Part shown: one piece after another, positions 11,565 through 42,600 of the stretch
How positions within the stretch are numbered: the stretch's first letter is position 1
Layout: each line of letters starts with the position of its first letter
Source of the DNA: Yponomeuta sedellus
Taxonomy: Eukaryota > Arthropoda > Insecta > Lepidoptera > Yponomeutidae
Direction: 5' to 3'
Assembly: GCA_934045075.1 (NCBI GenBank)
Contig: OW203724.1
Coordinates: 15,925,143 to 15,989,142 of the forward strand
Length of the DNA: 64,000 nt
Position numbers and translations under genes: made by a program
Notes under the pieces: generated by a model
The model's database searches: none
What the model was told of the DNA's origin: nothing
What the model saw: only the letters and a program-made list of their open reading frames with translations

Positions 11565-11946
11565 CCCAAGAAACCACTTGCCAAACAATATTGATCTAAT
11601 TTAAGAAATTTGCACAAAAAATATTTAATCTCATTGAAGAGGCCAAGTTATAAGATAAACAATCGTGGTTGTTTTTTTCTCTACTACTTATTTTTTTCAT
11701 AATATCGCTTTTCGCATATTAGTTCTAGTGACCTGGCACAAAAAAGTGTCAAAAAATCGGGTTCAAACTTTAAAATGATACGTTGTACCTACATAATTTC
11801 CTTGTACCTATCTTATATGTAGCGTTAATCGATTGTTGATTCCCTCGTAAAATAATATTTTCATGTTTCTTTATCCTCATTAGAATGCAATGATAGATCT
11901 TTCTATCTGAAAAACTTGCATTTTCTTAACTTTATTATAGTATAGG

Positions 11947-12140
11947 GAAGAGCGGGTGATCGTGCTCTTCCACTATAAAGGGAAATTTCCCGCCAGGCAG
12001 ATCGTATGACTGGGGACGGCCGGTCCAACTATTGTTAGTTGGACATTGTATTTATGGTATGTCATTGAAACACTGATTGCGCGATGCAGGAATGTTGGAG
12101 TTTGTAGTGCGCGCGCAGACTTGACATGTGCTCGCCACAA
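11947..12140 (-). repeat. Dispersed repeat C, - copy
   Basis: Inverted relative to 25232-25425. Both contain GGACGGCCGGTCCAACTATTG (or its complement), the GGGAAATTTCCCGCC block and a run of ACATGTGCTCGCCACA. Possibly fragments of a longer element. Confidence 0.65.
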
Positions 12141-12214
12141 TAGATTAGTAAAAGATAAAAAAATATATGTTAAAAAAAATCTATAAAATAATGTCACTTC
12201 AATCTGTGTATACT

Positions 12215-12450
12215 TTGTCAAAAAAGTGTAGAAAATAAAGAGTAAGGTTTCGCTCAGACTTTTTGTCTGTGTTACATAATTTCTTGCACTTAAAAGCATT
12301 ATAAAAATAAAAAATAGAGTCATTACATTAAAAGGATGTATTGTGCTTAATCATAGGTAGTAAATGGTCTTGATTTTCGATAATACCAATAATAAAGTTT
12401 CTCTTCCGGTTTCTTGAATTTTTTGACAAACTGTATGTCTATGTATGTGG
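12215..12450 (-). repeat. Right arm of the 240-bp inverted repeat
   Basis: Reverse-complement match to 9720-9965, ending about 180 bp upstream of the Tango1 start codon. Confidence 0.7.
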
Positions 12451-12631
12451 CATGTTCTCTATTCGATCTCTTCACAAAAAACAATGCCATTAATAGAATT
12501 CGGGGAATGTCGGGAGTTCTAAAATTCTACGTTGGCAGCACTAAACTTGACAGATGATGTGGCCTGTATCATCGGTATCATCTTGGGAATTTTTTAAAGA
12601 TTTTTGTAATTTGTAGATAAAAGATGCTAAA

Positions 12632-30955
<18,324 letters not shown>

Positions 30956-31018
30956 CAGTTACACCGCCCGTATTGGTTGTCATTATGTATTATAACATAA
31001 CTAAATATCCTGTTAATT

Positions 31019-31024
31019 AATAAA
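31019..31024 (+). terminator. AATAAA poly(A) signal after Tango1
   Basis: First AATAAA, about 64 bases after the stop codon. Another lies near 31126, so alternative 3' ends are possible. Confidence 0.5.
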
Positions 31025-31029
31025 ATGAA

Positions 31030-32445
31030 ACCCAAAATTCAAATGATGCTATTGAGTAGTTATAAAATTCCTAGAATATAGCTTGGATGGGAAATCATTT
31101 CGACTTATGTAAATTTATGCTGTAATATAATAAATACGATTTTAGGAATTGAATTTGTGAGTTTGTTAATAATACTGGAATACGAAAACCACTGGTTCAC
31201 TGCAAAAAGCATTTATAAAAAAAGCAATATATTCATATCTTTGGACGAAACCAAAGATCTTTTAACAATTCCTCTTGTACCTGATTTTTTTTACTTCACC
31301 ATATCCCTTTCTTAAATGCCTAAAATTTGTTCCTATGAAATGGTAGTGATTTAATTCTTTTCGATTAAATTTTATAGTGAGGAAGGCACAACGGTACCTT
31401 TACTTGCTCAGTACTAATAAACTTGGCACTATACAATCTTGCACTCATTCTGATTTTCTCGTATTGGAAAAATGATAATTATCAAGTTTAATTTATTGAA
31501 GTTACTTGTTTTCTTAGTCACTAATGTATAGATTAAAGTAATAGCTATGATTTTTAAATAAATTAATTTTATTTATATACTGCATTCTCAATTACGCCCG
31601 ACACGCCTATTTTAATCAGTTTTACGCAAACATAATGCGCTAACTAACACAGCCAGGTGTTTCATTATGTAAGTATCCACTGGGTTGAGTGACGTTGATC
31701 TTTACTTTTAAGCTACCTCAGCTGTCAAATGCGTACATATTTTGACACCTTGGAGTCGTCTAAATGCTTTACTCCATAAAGTGAAATGCGTAATAGAAAA
31801 GCAGGCATACGGTTAACATCAACAGTATTTTTGTTTTCGAAATCATTGGTTAAGATTGACAGTGGTCCGACAAAGTTGGCGTGACACTGAAGAGACATAA
31901 CTTTGTCGCTAAGATCCATTAATAATCATTGTGACACAGATTTAATATTTTTCTACACATTCACACTTTAATGTGTGGCATGGCAATAACCAATAGCATA
32001 GTTAATAGCTACTGGTTATTAATAGCTACTGGGCCAGTGATATCAATGAAGTTGAGTTAATACATAAGTATTAATGGCTAGGATAACCTAGCCGTTGCCG
32101 TGAAAATATGAGTGGGTCTGTAAGAAAAAAAATCTGTGTCATACGGATGAGACAAAATGTTGTGCGAATCCGCTTTCACAAATCAACTAGTATTGCTTCC
32201 TGGCAATTCACGCTAAACGTCACAGTACTGGTTTTTCTTTGTAGTGATGGGATGTCTTTACCAATGAAATCATCGCATGATGTGCGCCAGGGTAAATCAT
32301 TCTGGGACTGGTTCATACTGTGCAGCAATACAGAAAACTATTTACGATAAGTAAATAGCTTTATGACCATAGTTAGAGAGTGAAAACTGATTCCAACAAC
32401 TCTTCAGTCAGCTTTTGTTGTTTATGCACAACTGTGCATCACTGC
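31030..32445. other. Intergenic stretch, convergent side of Tango1 and the downstream aldehyde oxidase gene
   Basis: AT-rich. A dispersed repeat (31660-31810, with TTGAGTGACGTTGAT and TTTGGAGTCGTCTAA-like blocks) is shared with 58490-58640. No gene seen. Confidence 0.5.
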
Positions 32446-32449
32446 TTCA

Positions 32450-32972
32450 TGTCATCACACTAATATTACCGAAAGTTTGTGCGCGTATGTTTGTTACTTC
32501 TTAACGTCTAAATGACTAGAGCGATTTTAATAAAATTGGTATGGAGTAAGCTGACACCCTGGATTAAGCCAGGGAGGGAGGGAGGGAGGGAGGGAGGGAT
32601 GGAGGGAAGGAAGGAAGGAAGGAAGGAAGGAAGGAAGGAAGGAAGGAAGGAAGGAAGGAAGGAAGGAAGGAAGGAAGGAAGGAAGGAAGGAAGGAAGGAA
32701 GGAAGGAAGGAAGGAAGGAAGGAAGGAAGGAAGGAAGGAAGGAAGGAAGGAAGGAAGGAAGGAAGGAAGGAAGGAAGGAAGGAAGGAAGGAAGGAAGGAA
32801 GGAAGGAAGGAAGGAAGGAAGGAAGGAAGGAAGGAAGGAAGGAAGGAAGGAAGGAAGGAAGGAAGGAAGGAAGGAAGGAATCCCTGCCGTAGCCTGGACA
32901 TAGGCTACGTTTTACTGCGGGAAAAAATCTTATTCCCATGGGAAAATCGATAAACGGCCGGTCACGGCTATA
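32450..32972 (+). mobile_element. Helitron-like repeat split by a long GGAA microsatellite
   Basis: Left part matches 16124 (GTTTGTTACTTCTTAACG, TTTTAATAAAATTGGTATG). Right part starts GTAGCCTGGACATAGGCTACG and continues ATTCCCATGGGAAAATCGAT. The microsatellite sits between, at the position where related elements have only a short spacer. Confidence 0.75.
32571..32880 (+). repeat. (GGGA)n then (GGAA)n microsatellite, about 310 bp
   Basis: About 28 bp of GGGA units, one ATGG interruption, then about 275 bp of pure GGAA. Two long open frames read through it are artefacts (poly Gly-Arg-Lys-Glu and poly Leu-Pro-Ser-Phe). Confidence 0.98.
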
Positions 32973-33004
32973 ATAATATCACGCAACTTGTAGGTTGTTG
33001 CAAC

Positions 33005-33158
33005 TTGTGTAGGAGGCCCTCCAATCAGGTGGGATGACGATCTGCGAAAAACTGCCGGCAGATGCTGGATGCGGCAAGCTGAAGACAGGGCGCTATGGCG
33101 CTCATTAGGGGAGGGCTATGTCCAGCAGTGGACTAATATAGCCTGAAGAAGAAAATGC
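33005..33158 (+). mobile_element. LINE 3' end (GGAGGGCTATGTCCAGCAGTGG family)
   Basis: Translation [13 protein letters not shown] ends the reverse transcriptase of a non-LTR element; the tail is TATAGCCTGAAGAAGAAG. Same fragment at 57.56 and 63.4 kb, and in inverse at 17.6 kb. Confidence 0.65.
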
Positions 33159-33582
33159 AACTTGCCAAAAATATCAAACTTACAACACTGCATTTTAAAA
33201 ATGATTGATACTGTAAACGTATAACCTCAGAAATATATTATAAAATTGTAGATATATATAGTACCTAGTCGTCGTAGAATATTTATGTACCGTTTTTTTT
33301 ATCATGTTTATTTAAATTTGGTTCAAGTTCCTTTGCAACTGCACTGTGCGTGACTGTTCGGGGAATAATACTATCTGGACGAAGTTGACATCAATAGCAG
33401 AATCCTAGCGGTGACAAAAAAAGATTTTTATTGAAGATTGCGCTCTGACGGCGGCGGTGCCTATATATTTCTGACAGGTTATATTGAACTCGAGTAGGCT
33501 CTATTGATGGGCTGGGTAAAAAATCCTGGTCCCACGTTTGGCTTTAAAAAAAGTGACATACCTAATAGAAAGAAACGAACGC

Positions 33583-33588
33583 TTTATT
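33583..33588 (-). terminator. AATAAA poly(A) signal of the downstream aldehyde oxidase gene
   Basis: TTTATT on the plus strand, about 60 bases past the TAG stop of the gene. Confidence 0.6.
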
Positions 33589-33647
33589 TAATAAACGTAA
33601 AAATAAACGTGTTAACGAAATCTCAATAGCATTGAAAATTTTAATCT

Positions 33648-33698
33648 CTATGGTACAATGTTCCATGGCACGAAGGTTCCAGGCTCATGCTTCGGCAA
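33648..33698 (-). CDS. AOX: AOX downstream copy, exon 8 (last)
   Basis: Acceptor TTGTTTTCAG; encodes [16 protein letters not shown] and stop. Same position and role as the last exon of the upstream copy. Confidence 0.9.
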   Translation of the reverse strand: MPKHEPGTFVPWNIVP

Positions 33699-36600
33699 CT
33701 GAAAACAAAAGAAAAACAATTTCAAATCTATAATAATACTAGCTGACCCAGCGAACTTCGTACCGCATAATAGTCGATTTTTTAATTGTGTTTTATTTTT
33801 CTCCGTAAGAACCATCCTCGTACTTCAAGGAATATTCTAAAAAAATAATTGGCGGAATCGGTTCAGCTGCTCTCGAGATTTGCGCTTACCAACACATTCG
33901 GCGATTCATTTTTATATTATAGAGATAACATAACCTCACGCCTGTATCCTGTAGAGGGGTAGGCAGAGACCAGGGACTGCCACTAGCCACCATCTTAACA
34001 GATCATCAACATTCATAAGTCGTTGCATGCACGCACGCCGGATCCGGGAACTTTTTATCTTCCCATTTGCTAATACATCCCCTATTTGGTCGAAGTAGAC
34101 CCGCCTGGGACGTCCCTCCGGCCGGCCCTTCCACTCACATTCGCAGAATATATTTGTTTCGTCAATCTTTCTCCCTTCATCCTCTCCACATGTCCAAACC
34201 AACGCAACATTCCTGTCTCAATTCTAGTCACTACATCCTCTTTCAGTCCACCATGTGTATTACTCTCTAAAAGTTTAACTTACCATCATCAGAATACCAT
34301 GAATATAAAACTGTGATATAGGTACTCGTACAATGTAAAACTGGCCTCGTTGGGTATTTGCGAACAAAGGTATTTATCAATATCAAAAAGACCTTTCCTT
34401 CGTTTTTGACCGTCAAGTTTAAATAAATCTTCCACAATCACAAGTCGCAATCTAGAACGCCTTGTGCTATGGTAACTAGGCAAAATGGAAATACAACCAG
34501 ATTGAGGCCATTTGTACAAATGTAGCTATGGGAATCGAATCCATGAACTACGACGTGGTAATCAGAGGTGATACCGCTAAACCAACGAGGTTCATGAAAC
34601 GTGCCACGAGACCCGACCATATATCTGTCATAGCACATACTATATATATTGCACAGAATTGGGGCCGAGGTCAAACTACCCATTTTACGGAAGAAATTGA
34701 TTAATCTACTATTTTTCTCTCGCTCAAACGACATGAACGGTGCGATTATGAGTGAGAGGTAAAGTTGCTCAAACGATCTTTTTTATTACACTTGACGTTT
34801 GCGATTGCAATTTGTATGGAATTTGACAGCTAGACGATTGGAATCGTTCAGGATTTTAAGAACCAGGAATGAAAGAAAAAATGTACGATCATACGAATGA
34901 ACTTTCCGACTGAATCGCCACATATTGTCTTTACCTTCTTAGTGATATGGTCTTCGCAAGCCATGCGGATCCTGGCTGAAGTAGCTGGAGATTCGAGTTG
35001 GCAGTCTAAAGGCACTCCAGCGTCAGCCCTCGCAGCTCGGATGGCCTCCTTGATTGCGAAGAAGGCCGATGACGCCAGAAACAGAGGTGGCTCTCCTACG
35101 GCCTAGAACATAAAGTCGTTTATAATGTATTGTGTCAAAAATTTAATTTTACAGCTGTTCACTCCTACACTTGTTTTTAAGTTTTTCATGTACCTACACT
35201 TACACTAACGTACACGCTAACCATGAAGAAAAACATCATGAGGAAACCCGCGACTTGGTTTGCTCCGCACGTATTGACTAGTCTTTCCTGTCTGCTAGGC
35301 CGACTAAGCTGTCAGGATGGTATAGGTGCTGGGCAAGCCGACACCATCTAAAAACCTTGTCCCAGGCACTACAGCACCCGAGTGGTCCCTTCAGCCATCT
35401 AGTGTGAGTGAAGATGCCACTGGACGCTGTCTAAACCATCTTATTATACGTAGATGGAAAAAAGGCCATGTACACTCAAAATGTATGGTGTGCGATAAAG
35501 AAGAGTATTAATCTAATCGAAACGCCTGAAGCTCGTCGAAGGATCTGTAGGCTCTTTTGCAGACGATTTATGCAGAACACAGACATTTTCAAAATTCCAC
35601 AGTATAGTAATTGATAAAAGTCACCACAAAAATGGAAATATATAACTAAACTTAAACTTGTAGGTACCATACGTAAATTTAAACACACGCCTATTGGCCA
35701 GAAGAGAGATAACATTTTCGAAACTATTATACAATTTACAACATTTACCGTCTTAACAATTTAGGTAATATTTTTCTCACCTTAGAAGAGTACACGGCTC
35801 TCGGATTAGGTGCTCCTTTGAGCAACGCCACATTGAATTCCATTGGAATATCTCCGAAACCAGGAATCTTATAGGCGCCAGGCCCTCTCGAGTACAACGT
35901 GCCGGTCGGCGAATAGATCAGCTCTTCCATAGTAAAGAGACCGTATCCTTGAATAAAGCCTCCTTCAATCTGCCCGATATCTATGGCCGGGTTCAAACTC
36001 TCGCCCAAATCCATGACAATGTCTGTGCGAATAACTTGATGGTCGCCGCTCAGGCAATCTATTTCTACTTCCGTGCAAGCCGCCCCGTACGTGAAATAGT
36101 TGAATGGCTTCCCGGTGTTGTTTTTGAAGTCGTATCCGATGTCAGGTGTGGCGTGGAAGCCGGTAGATGATAAGCTCACTCGGTCCACCCATGCCGCAGA
36201 CACCCAATCCTCCCATTTGCCATTGGGGTTCTTTTCCTTGTAAGGCTGTAGACGTTTTACTATCGTCTCGCAAGCCTCTAGGACGGCCATTCCGTTCAGG
36301 TCGGAGCCAGCGCTCGCGGCTGTGGCCGATGTGTTGGGAACTTTATCAGTGGCTGTCTCGCTGATGTGAATCTTTGAGATGTCAATGCCGAGGACTCTGG
36401 AGGCCACTTGGGCCATTTTGGTGTGTAAGCCCTGGCCCATTTCGGTGCCCCCGTGCGAGAGTAATACGGAGCCGTCGACGTACACAATCACAAGAGCACC
36501 CGCTTGGTTGAGCAGTTTTTCCGTGAACGCGATTCCGAATTTTGTTGGTATTACGGAGATGCCGCGCTTCCTCCATCTATGCTGCCTGTAAGTGTTACAA

Positions 36601-39600
36601 ATGATTAATTTATTGTTATTCTATCCAATGTCTTTAATTATGAAAGTGACATTTAAATTATTGTCTTGCAAACATGCATATACGGCCAAAAGGATTTGGT
36701 TAAAACTTGGCACATAGTCCATTTTCTGGTTTATTATACTCGAATGGGGTGTTACAAAATGCTTTTATGTATCCAAATATCCGCTGTTTCATACATTTTC
36801 ATGTCGGATGCGGTACGTTTGGGATGGAATAGCAGCTATTCTATATTAAACGCATCCGATTAATATCAGCTGCTGATATTAATTTGCTATTTTCAAGTAA
36901 TAACCACAGTAAAATTATTTCTTCTTATTTCTAGCTATTTCTTTTGACGAGTCTTTTGAACAATCCCCTTTTCGGATGTATATGGCTTTTATTGCACCCT
37001 GCAGAATGCTTTTTTATCCAAATACCATGGCGATTATTTCCATCGACCAGACACAATTGTTACATAAACCACTATTTTGTCAAAGAATAAAAGATTTATC
37101 AAATTGTTTTCAGTTAACAGGTACCCGGATCAAGCTTCGTTTTCTGTGTAAAAAATACTGTAGCTACCCAAACTTACTTATTGAAATTGTCTATCATGAC
37201 TTTCCTCTGCGTCAACTTGCTCATCTCGCAAACCTCGTCCCAGCACCGCTGCAGCGTGCAGTGCGTCAGCACCTGACCGTAATGCGTCGTCAGGTTTTCC
37301 GTGTACAAGTTGATCTTCCTCACTTCCTCAGAGGACTTCCCAAGCTTCAAGGCGATGTCGTGGACGATATTTTCGGCGCCGAACATCCCCTGGGGCCCGC
37401 CGAATCCACGGAAGGCTGTATTGGAGGGCAGGTTTGTTCTGCAGACGTACGCTGTCACTTCCACGTTGGGAATGTAGTAGGCGTTTTCGAAGTGGAATAA
37501 CGCCCTTTCGACCACCTGAAGCGTAAGAAATACAAGGGCACAGGTACAGACATTCATTCATAACTAGATTTAACCCGCTTTGTACCATGGCAATGCAATA
37601 AATTATACCTTAGAGTTTGTCTTGAAAAAAGTTTACGGTAATAATTCGAAAGGGCAACGTTCGCACGGAAAGTAGGTACCTACCATCTATTTTGAACTTA
37701 AAATAAATATGACCCATTATTTGACTTAGACCGGATCAACTTACTATGCTCTTCCGACAAAATCCTAGTATGTTGATCCGGTCAAAATAAAACAATGTGT
37801 AGTAGGTACTTACGAAAGTTTTATTTACAGTTTTAGTTCAAAAATATGATCCACTTATCCCACGGGAACGCATCAACGGCATTTTAAGTGTCCTATGTCT
37901 CAATTCAGATCTTTGTCTACCTGTCAGTCAACAAGCCGAGGGGCACCGGTCTCTTCCCTGAGGAAGGTATAGGCCAAGTCCGGATTGGTGGAGGCTTGCA
38001 TGACTAGTGGCTGGTCTTACTGTCGGACTGTCTACCTGTACGCTAAGTTTTATGTAAATCCGTTCAGACGTTATAGCCTGTTGGAGTAACAAACATTTTC
38101 AAAAACTTTCACATTTAGAATCATCACATCACACTATATTACGAGTATTATATTTATCATTAATATAATATACTATGTATAATATACTGGCTGTGCCCCG
38201 CTGTGTTACTTCATAAAGTACTACGCTTACAAATATTGACGCTTACAAAAAAAACTTAAAAATTAAAAAATAAATATTTTTTTCGACGAACACGTAATAG
38301 CAATGCCTGCTTGATAATAAGCCATATGCGAAGTTTTTATTTGAAAGAAGGCAAGTTTGGGGCGCGCCGCTTATTTCCTGTGGGAGTATAACGTATTGGA
38401 GACCGTGGGCCCCGTGACGGAACGTATTCTAAAAAAACCTATTTAGAGGCTAAAAATTCCACCCATGCAGGGATTCGAGCCCGCGACCTCTGGCTGACCG
38501 TGCCAGCGCTCTCCCAACTGAGCTAATGGGCGACTACCCGGCATCAGTGAAATTTCGAACCTCTTTACGATACTCTCTGTATTACGTATTCTGTTGACAT
38601 GGCGAGTTCACGTGGGATTCACATATTTTAGGGTAAATTACTTGACTGCTTATTCTTTTCGTTGTCAATCATGATGATATTAATTCTGCCCGAGCGGGTT
38701 CGGCCACGGCCGCCGCCGCCGGCGTCTCTTACGGTTGGCAAGAGCGCCGGTCATGTGCCCTCATGTGTTAAATGTAGCATATCTTGGCTATAAAGATACG
38801 GTAGCGTCGCTTACATGTAAGTTTTCCGTTTTTAATTATCAACACAACAAAAACACTTAAGGTGTTATTTATAAAACGAAGATTCCACTAAAACAAACTC
38901 TTAATTAAGTTAGAGTCAATTTATAACATCAAATCCTCCCATGAACCGACTTTACCTATCTGCTTCGAGTGTTTTCGTGGAACCGACTTTTTATCAAAGT
39001 TTTTTTAAATTCAGTTCAATACAAACTTTGTATTGGTCCCGAATTTACGATTTTATGGTGCCCAGAGAAGGACAACATAAAAATCGCAAAACACAGTCTT
39101 ATAACAAGTTAACACTATGGAATTCCTTAAAACACTGATTAAATCGTCTGTGGTGGAGATTTTACAAAGAAAAAACATAACCACAGATTGCTCTAACAGT
39201 TGCTGTAAAGGAATCGTGTTTTTATAAAATAAGTTGGTTACCTTGCATTTTTGTAGCTTACACGGCGGCCCGGTGGAAATCGAACCCACGACCGCTTGGC
39301 ATTCTATTCAAACGTGTTACCGGTATACCAACGAAGCAGACAATACTTACAGGACCAGACAAATCGTAAGAGTATCCGCCGTTGTTGTAGATGTCTACTT
39401 TAGCGCCGAGTATCTTTCCTTCCTTGTTCACGGCAACCTTGTACTTGATGAGGAAGGGATGCCGCGTCCCTGTCATCATCATATCCTCGTCCCTGTCTAA
39501 CATGCAGCGGACTGGCTTTTGCAGCTTGTGAGCAGCTAGGGCCACTGGCAATGCCACCAAAAGGCCTCTAGACTCCTTGCCACCAAAGCCTCCGCCCATA

Positions 39601-42600
39601 CGTTTGACGCGCGCCACTATTCTGTTCATTGGCACATGCAACACGTGACTGCATAGTTTCTGTAAATGAATCGTTGGTTTCATGATAATAATAACATAGT
39701 TACCAGTTTCAATAGTTTTTCATCTGGAGAAAATGTCAACTAGGTATAGGCAAAACTCATACTGTCTGTTAGATTTTAGAATATAGGTACCTCGGCTAAT
39801 TCTGTAATAGAATTATCGGAACTAATATGACATTTAATAAAAAGAAAAGTTTTATATATAACTCGTGTGCTTTCGGCGAAAACCGAAGCCTTCTCTAGAG
39901 CCCGAGGTAGGTATATTCTAAAAGCTAACAGACTGTACTTATCTATGGAGGGTTTGTTACCAATTTAAGAAACTGGCGAAAATAGGCGATGAGGTTAATT
40001 ATGTTTAACTCATCAGATTTCTTTGGTGGGTAGAATATTCTGGAATTTAGTAGGCAATAATGTAGTGTTTTAAACTGTCATTGGATTTTTGCTGAGCTTA
40101 ATTAAGTGCTTAAAAATATTCTGTAAGTGGAGACTTATAATTAGCCTTTTGTATGTTTCATGTTTTTGTTATTCTTTGCTATGTGCTGTTAGTCTTTCCA
40201 ATATTATATAAATAAATAAACAGTTTATGTTGTAAACATGCATCTCCGCTCATTATGCTGAGTAATGCTCGTTTTGCTATTAAAAGGTTTACGTAGGTAT
40301 CTCAAAAATGTGCAATTCATGAAACACGGCAAATACAGTGTGTGAAACGCAACAAATTTTGTTGGACTTACAAACTAATTTTTGTAAGGTATTTTATATG
40401 ATTTTACAGTTTTTCTGCTTTGTGTTATTTCGCTACTATAGACTGCGACACGTTCTTGACTGCGACTTTAGTAAAGCGGGTAAAACGCGAATTTCATAAA
40501 ATCGTGAAGGCTGATAATTCGAAAAATCTAAATTGTAAGTATATAGACATAATCCTAGAACCAATTCCAATTGGGGTGTTCCAAGAATTTACGCATTTAA
40601 AATTAATTCACTAATTGTAGTTAAATAGATCAATTTCTGAAATAAATTTCTGTATACTATAGATCAATTTCGGAATATTCTTCTATCGATCGAGTTATAA
40701 ACATAATATGAAATAGTCGCTGTGAAACCAAACACCTCATAACCACATTCTTGTATCTACCTACTAAATTATTTTTTTCTAATCTTACCTGAATCTCGGA
40801 TGGATGTTGACTTGAACAAAATATCTCCAATTCGCTATCTTCCTTTTTAGGAATAGCAAAAGCTGCGTGAGTTTCCAAGTAAAAATGCTCTTGACCGCCC
40901 ATTCGGCATTGCCCTTCGATTATAATGTTGTTTTTATCATCAAAAACAGATTTCACATCGCCTCGCTTTATGCTCTTCGGGAACTGTGGATAGAAAGACT
41001 TCAACCTTATCGCGTCTTCCATAGTGACTATAACTGGCTGCAGATTTTCGTACTCTACTTTGACATTCCTAGCGCCCGCTTGAGCGGCAACTTGATCTTT
41101 GGCTACTATGACACCAATTGTCTGCCCTTGACTGATAACTTTTTCACTCGCAAACAACTCTTCGTCGTGAAATATAGCACCAATAATGTTCTGCTCTGGT
41201 GTCACATCTTTGGCTGAATAGAATGCAACTACATCGGGATCTTCAAGTGCCTTTCTGGGATCAACTGACAGAATCTTTGCGTGTGGTCTTGAGCTAATGA
41301 CAAATGCTAGATACAGCTCCCCTTCAGCTGTTGGTATGTCGTCGCAGTAGATAGCTTCTCCCGTCGCTTGTTTGAAGGCAGACATATGCTGTACCGGTCG
41401 GCCTACTGCATCACTTTTGACTTGCTTGTCTCCAATGAGTTCGAAGTATTGAGAACTCTTAGGCATACTGCCATGGAACTGTTCAGCTCCACTTGAATGG
41501 TACGGCTTTATTAAATCTTCGTGGATGTAATCTTTTGACATTTGCTTGGCTATGGCCAGGTAGGCTTTCAAAAACAGACTCATCGTTAAAGCTTGTCTGA
41601 AATGTACGTTACCGCCAGGCACAGAGGGCGGCAGAGGAAACTCTTCAAGTAAAGTATTGTAAGCAGTTTCTAAAAGTTTCTCATCCCATTTGTATCCTTT
41701 TAGTTTTTTTCCTGTATTCGTAGCAATTTTCGTCATAGGAGCCATGCCACCATAAGCTATATTTAATTGCTTTATAATGTTGGTGTTGTGTTCAAATTCA
41801 ACATTGATTGCTGCTGTTACGATTGAGATGTCGTCCTCACGCCTTTTAGCTTGCTTTATAGCTCGCAAATATTGGAATCTAGATGAAAATGGAATTTCAA
41901 TTGACAAGAGAATCTCATCAGGCCTAACAACATTTCTTCGGTAGCCAGTGAAGAAAGTTTCATCCATTTTAACAGAACGTGGACCCTTTTCCTTGCTAAG
42001 GAGATTCAGTTTTACTCTCAGTGACATGAGAATGGGATTCAAGTCTGATATGGGACTTCCAGTCATGATGTTGCCTCCAATCGCTGCTACATTTCGAATC
42101 TGCTTTCCAGCGAACCAATTCAGCATCTCCACTATGGTTTTCAAAGTTCTTGTCTTATACGGGAGTGCTTTCTCCATGTATTTTCTAAACGTGTTGTCCA
42201 TATCCATTAGCGTCACAGCAGCTCCAACTGTGAACCCTGACTCCGTCTCCTCGATTTGGTTCATTTCCTTTACAACGTTTGGCATGATAATTACTGGGTA
42301 CACGCAATGCTTAAATTTGACTTCTACTCCAACCTCAGTATTGCCAACAACAATCTTAGCATCTGGATACTGTAACTTAAGTTCTAGAAGGTATTCCAAG
42401 GTCGTTGGCCTGTACCAAATCACGGTCTTTCCTTTAAATACGAGGCACTGTTCATCGTAGCCTGATGACAACTTCAGTTCAGGCGGGAATATAGGTTCTT
42501 GACTAGGATCGTACGGCAAGAAAGATGACTTATCGAAAATATATTCTGTCTCACTATCACCGTTGACTTCCTCATTCTTCTTATTTTTACAGCACTCTTC

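Larger units (their letters stand above)
9298..12631. other. Intergenic region between the Cys-rich gene and Tango1
   Basis: The two genes point away from each other, so both promoters should lie here. I see an inverted repeat pair (9720-9965 and 12215-12450), a MITE (11395-11564) and a dispersed repeat (11947-12140). No convincing exons or core promoter elements could be fixed. Confidence 0.6.

Noticed and set aside
32508..32939. Long frames of Leu-Pro-Ser-Phe or Gly-Arg-Lys-Glu repeats
   Set aside because: Translation of the GGAA microsatellite.
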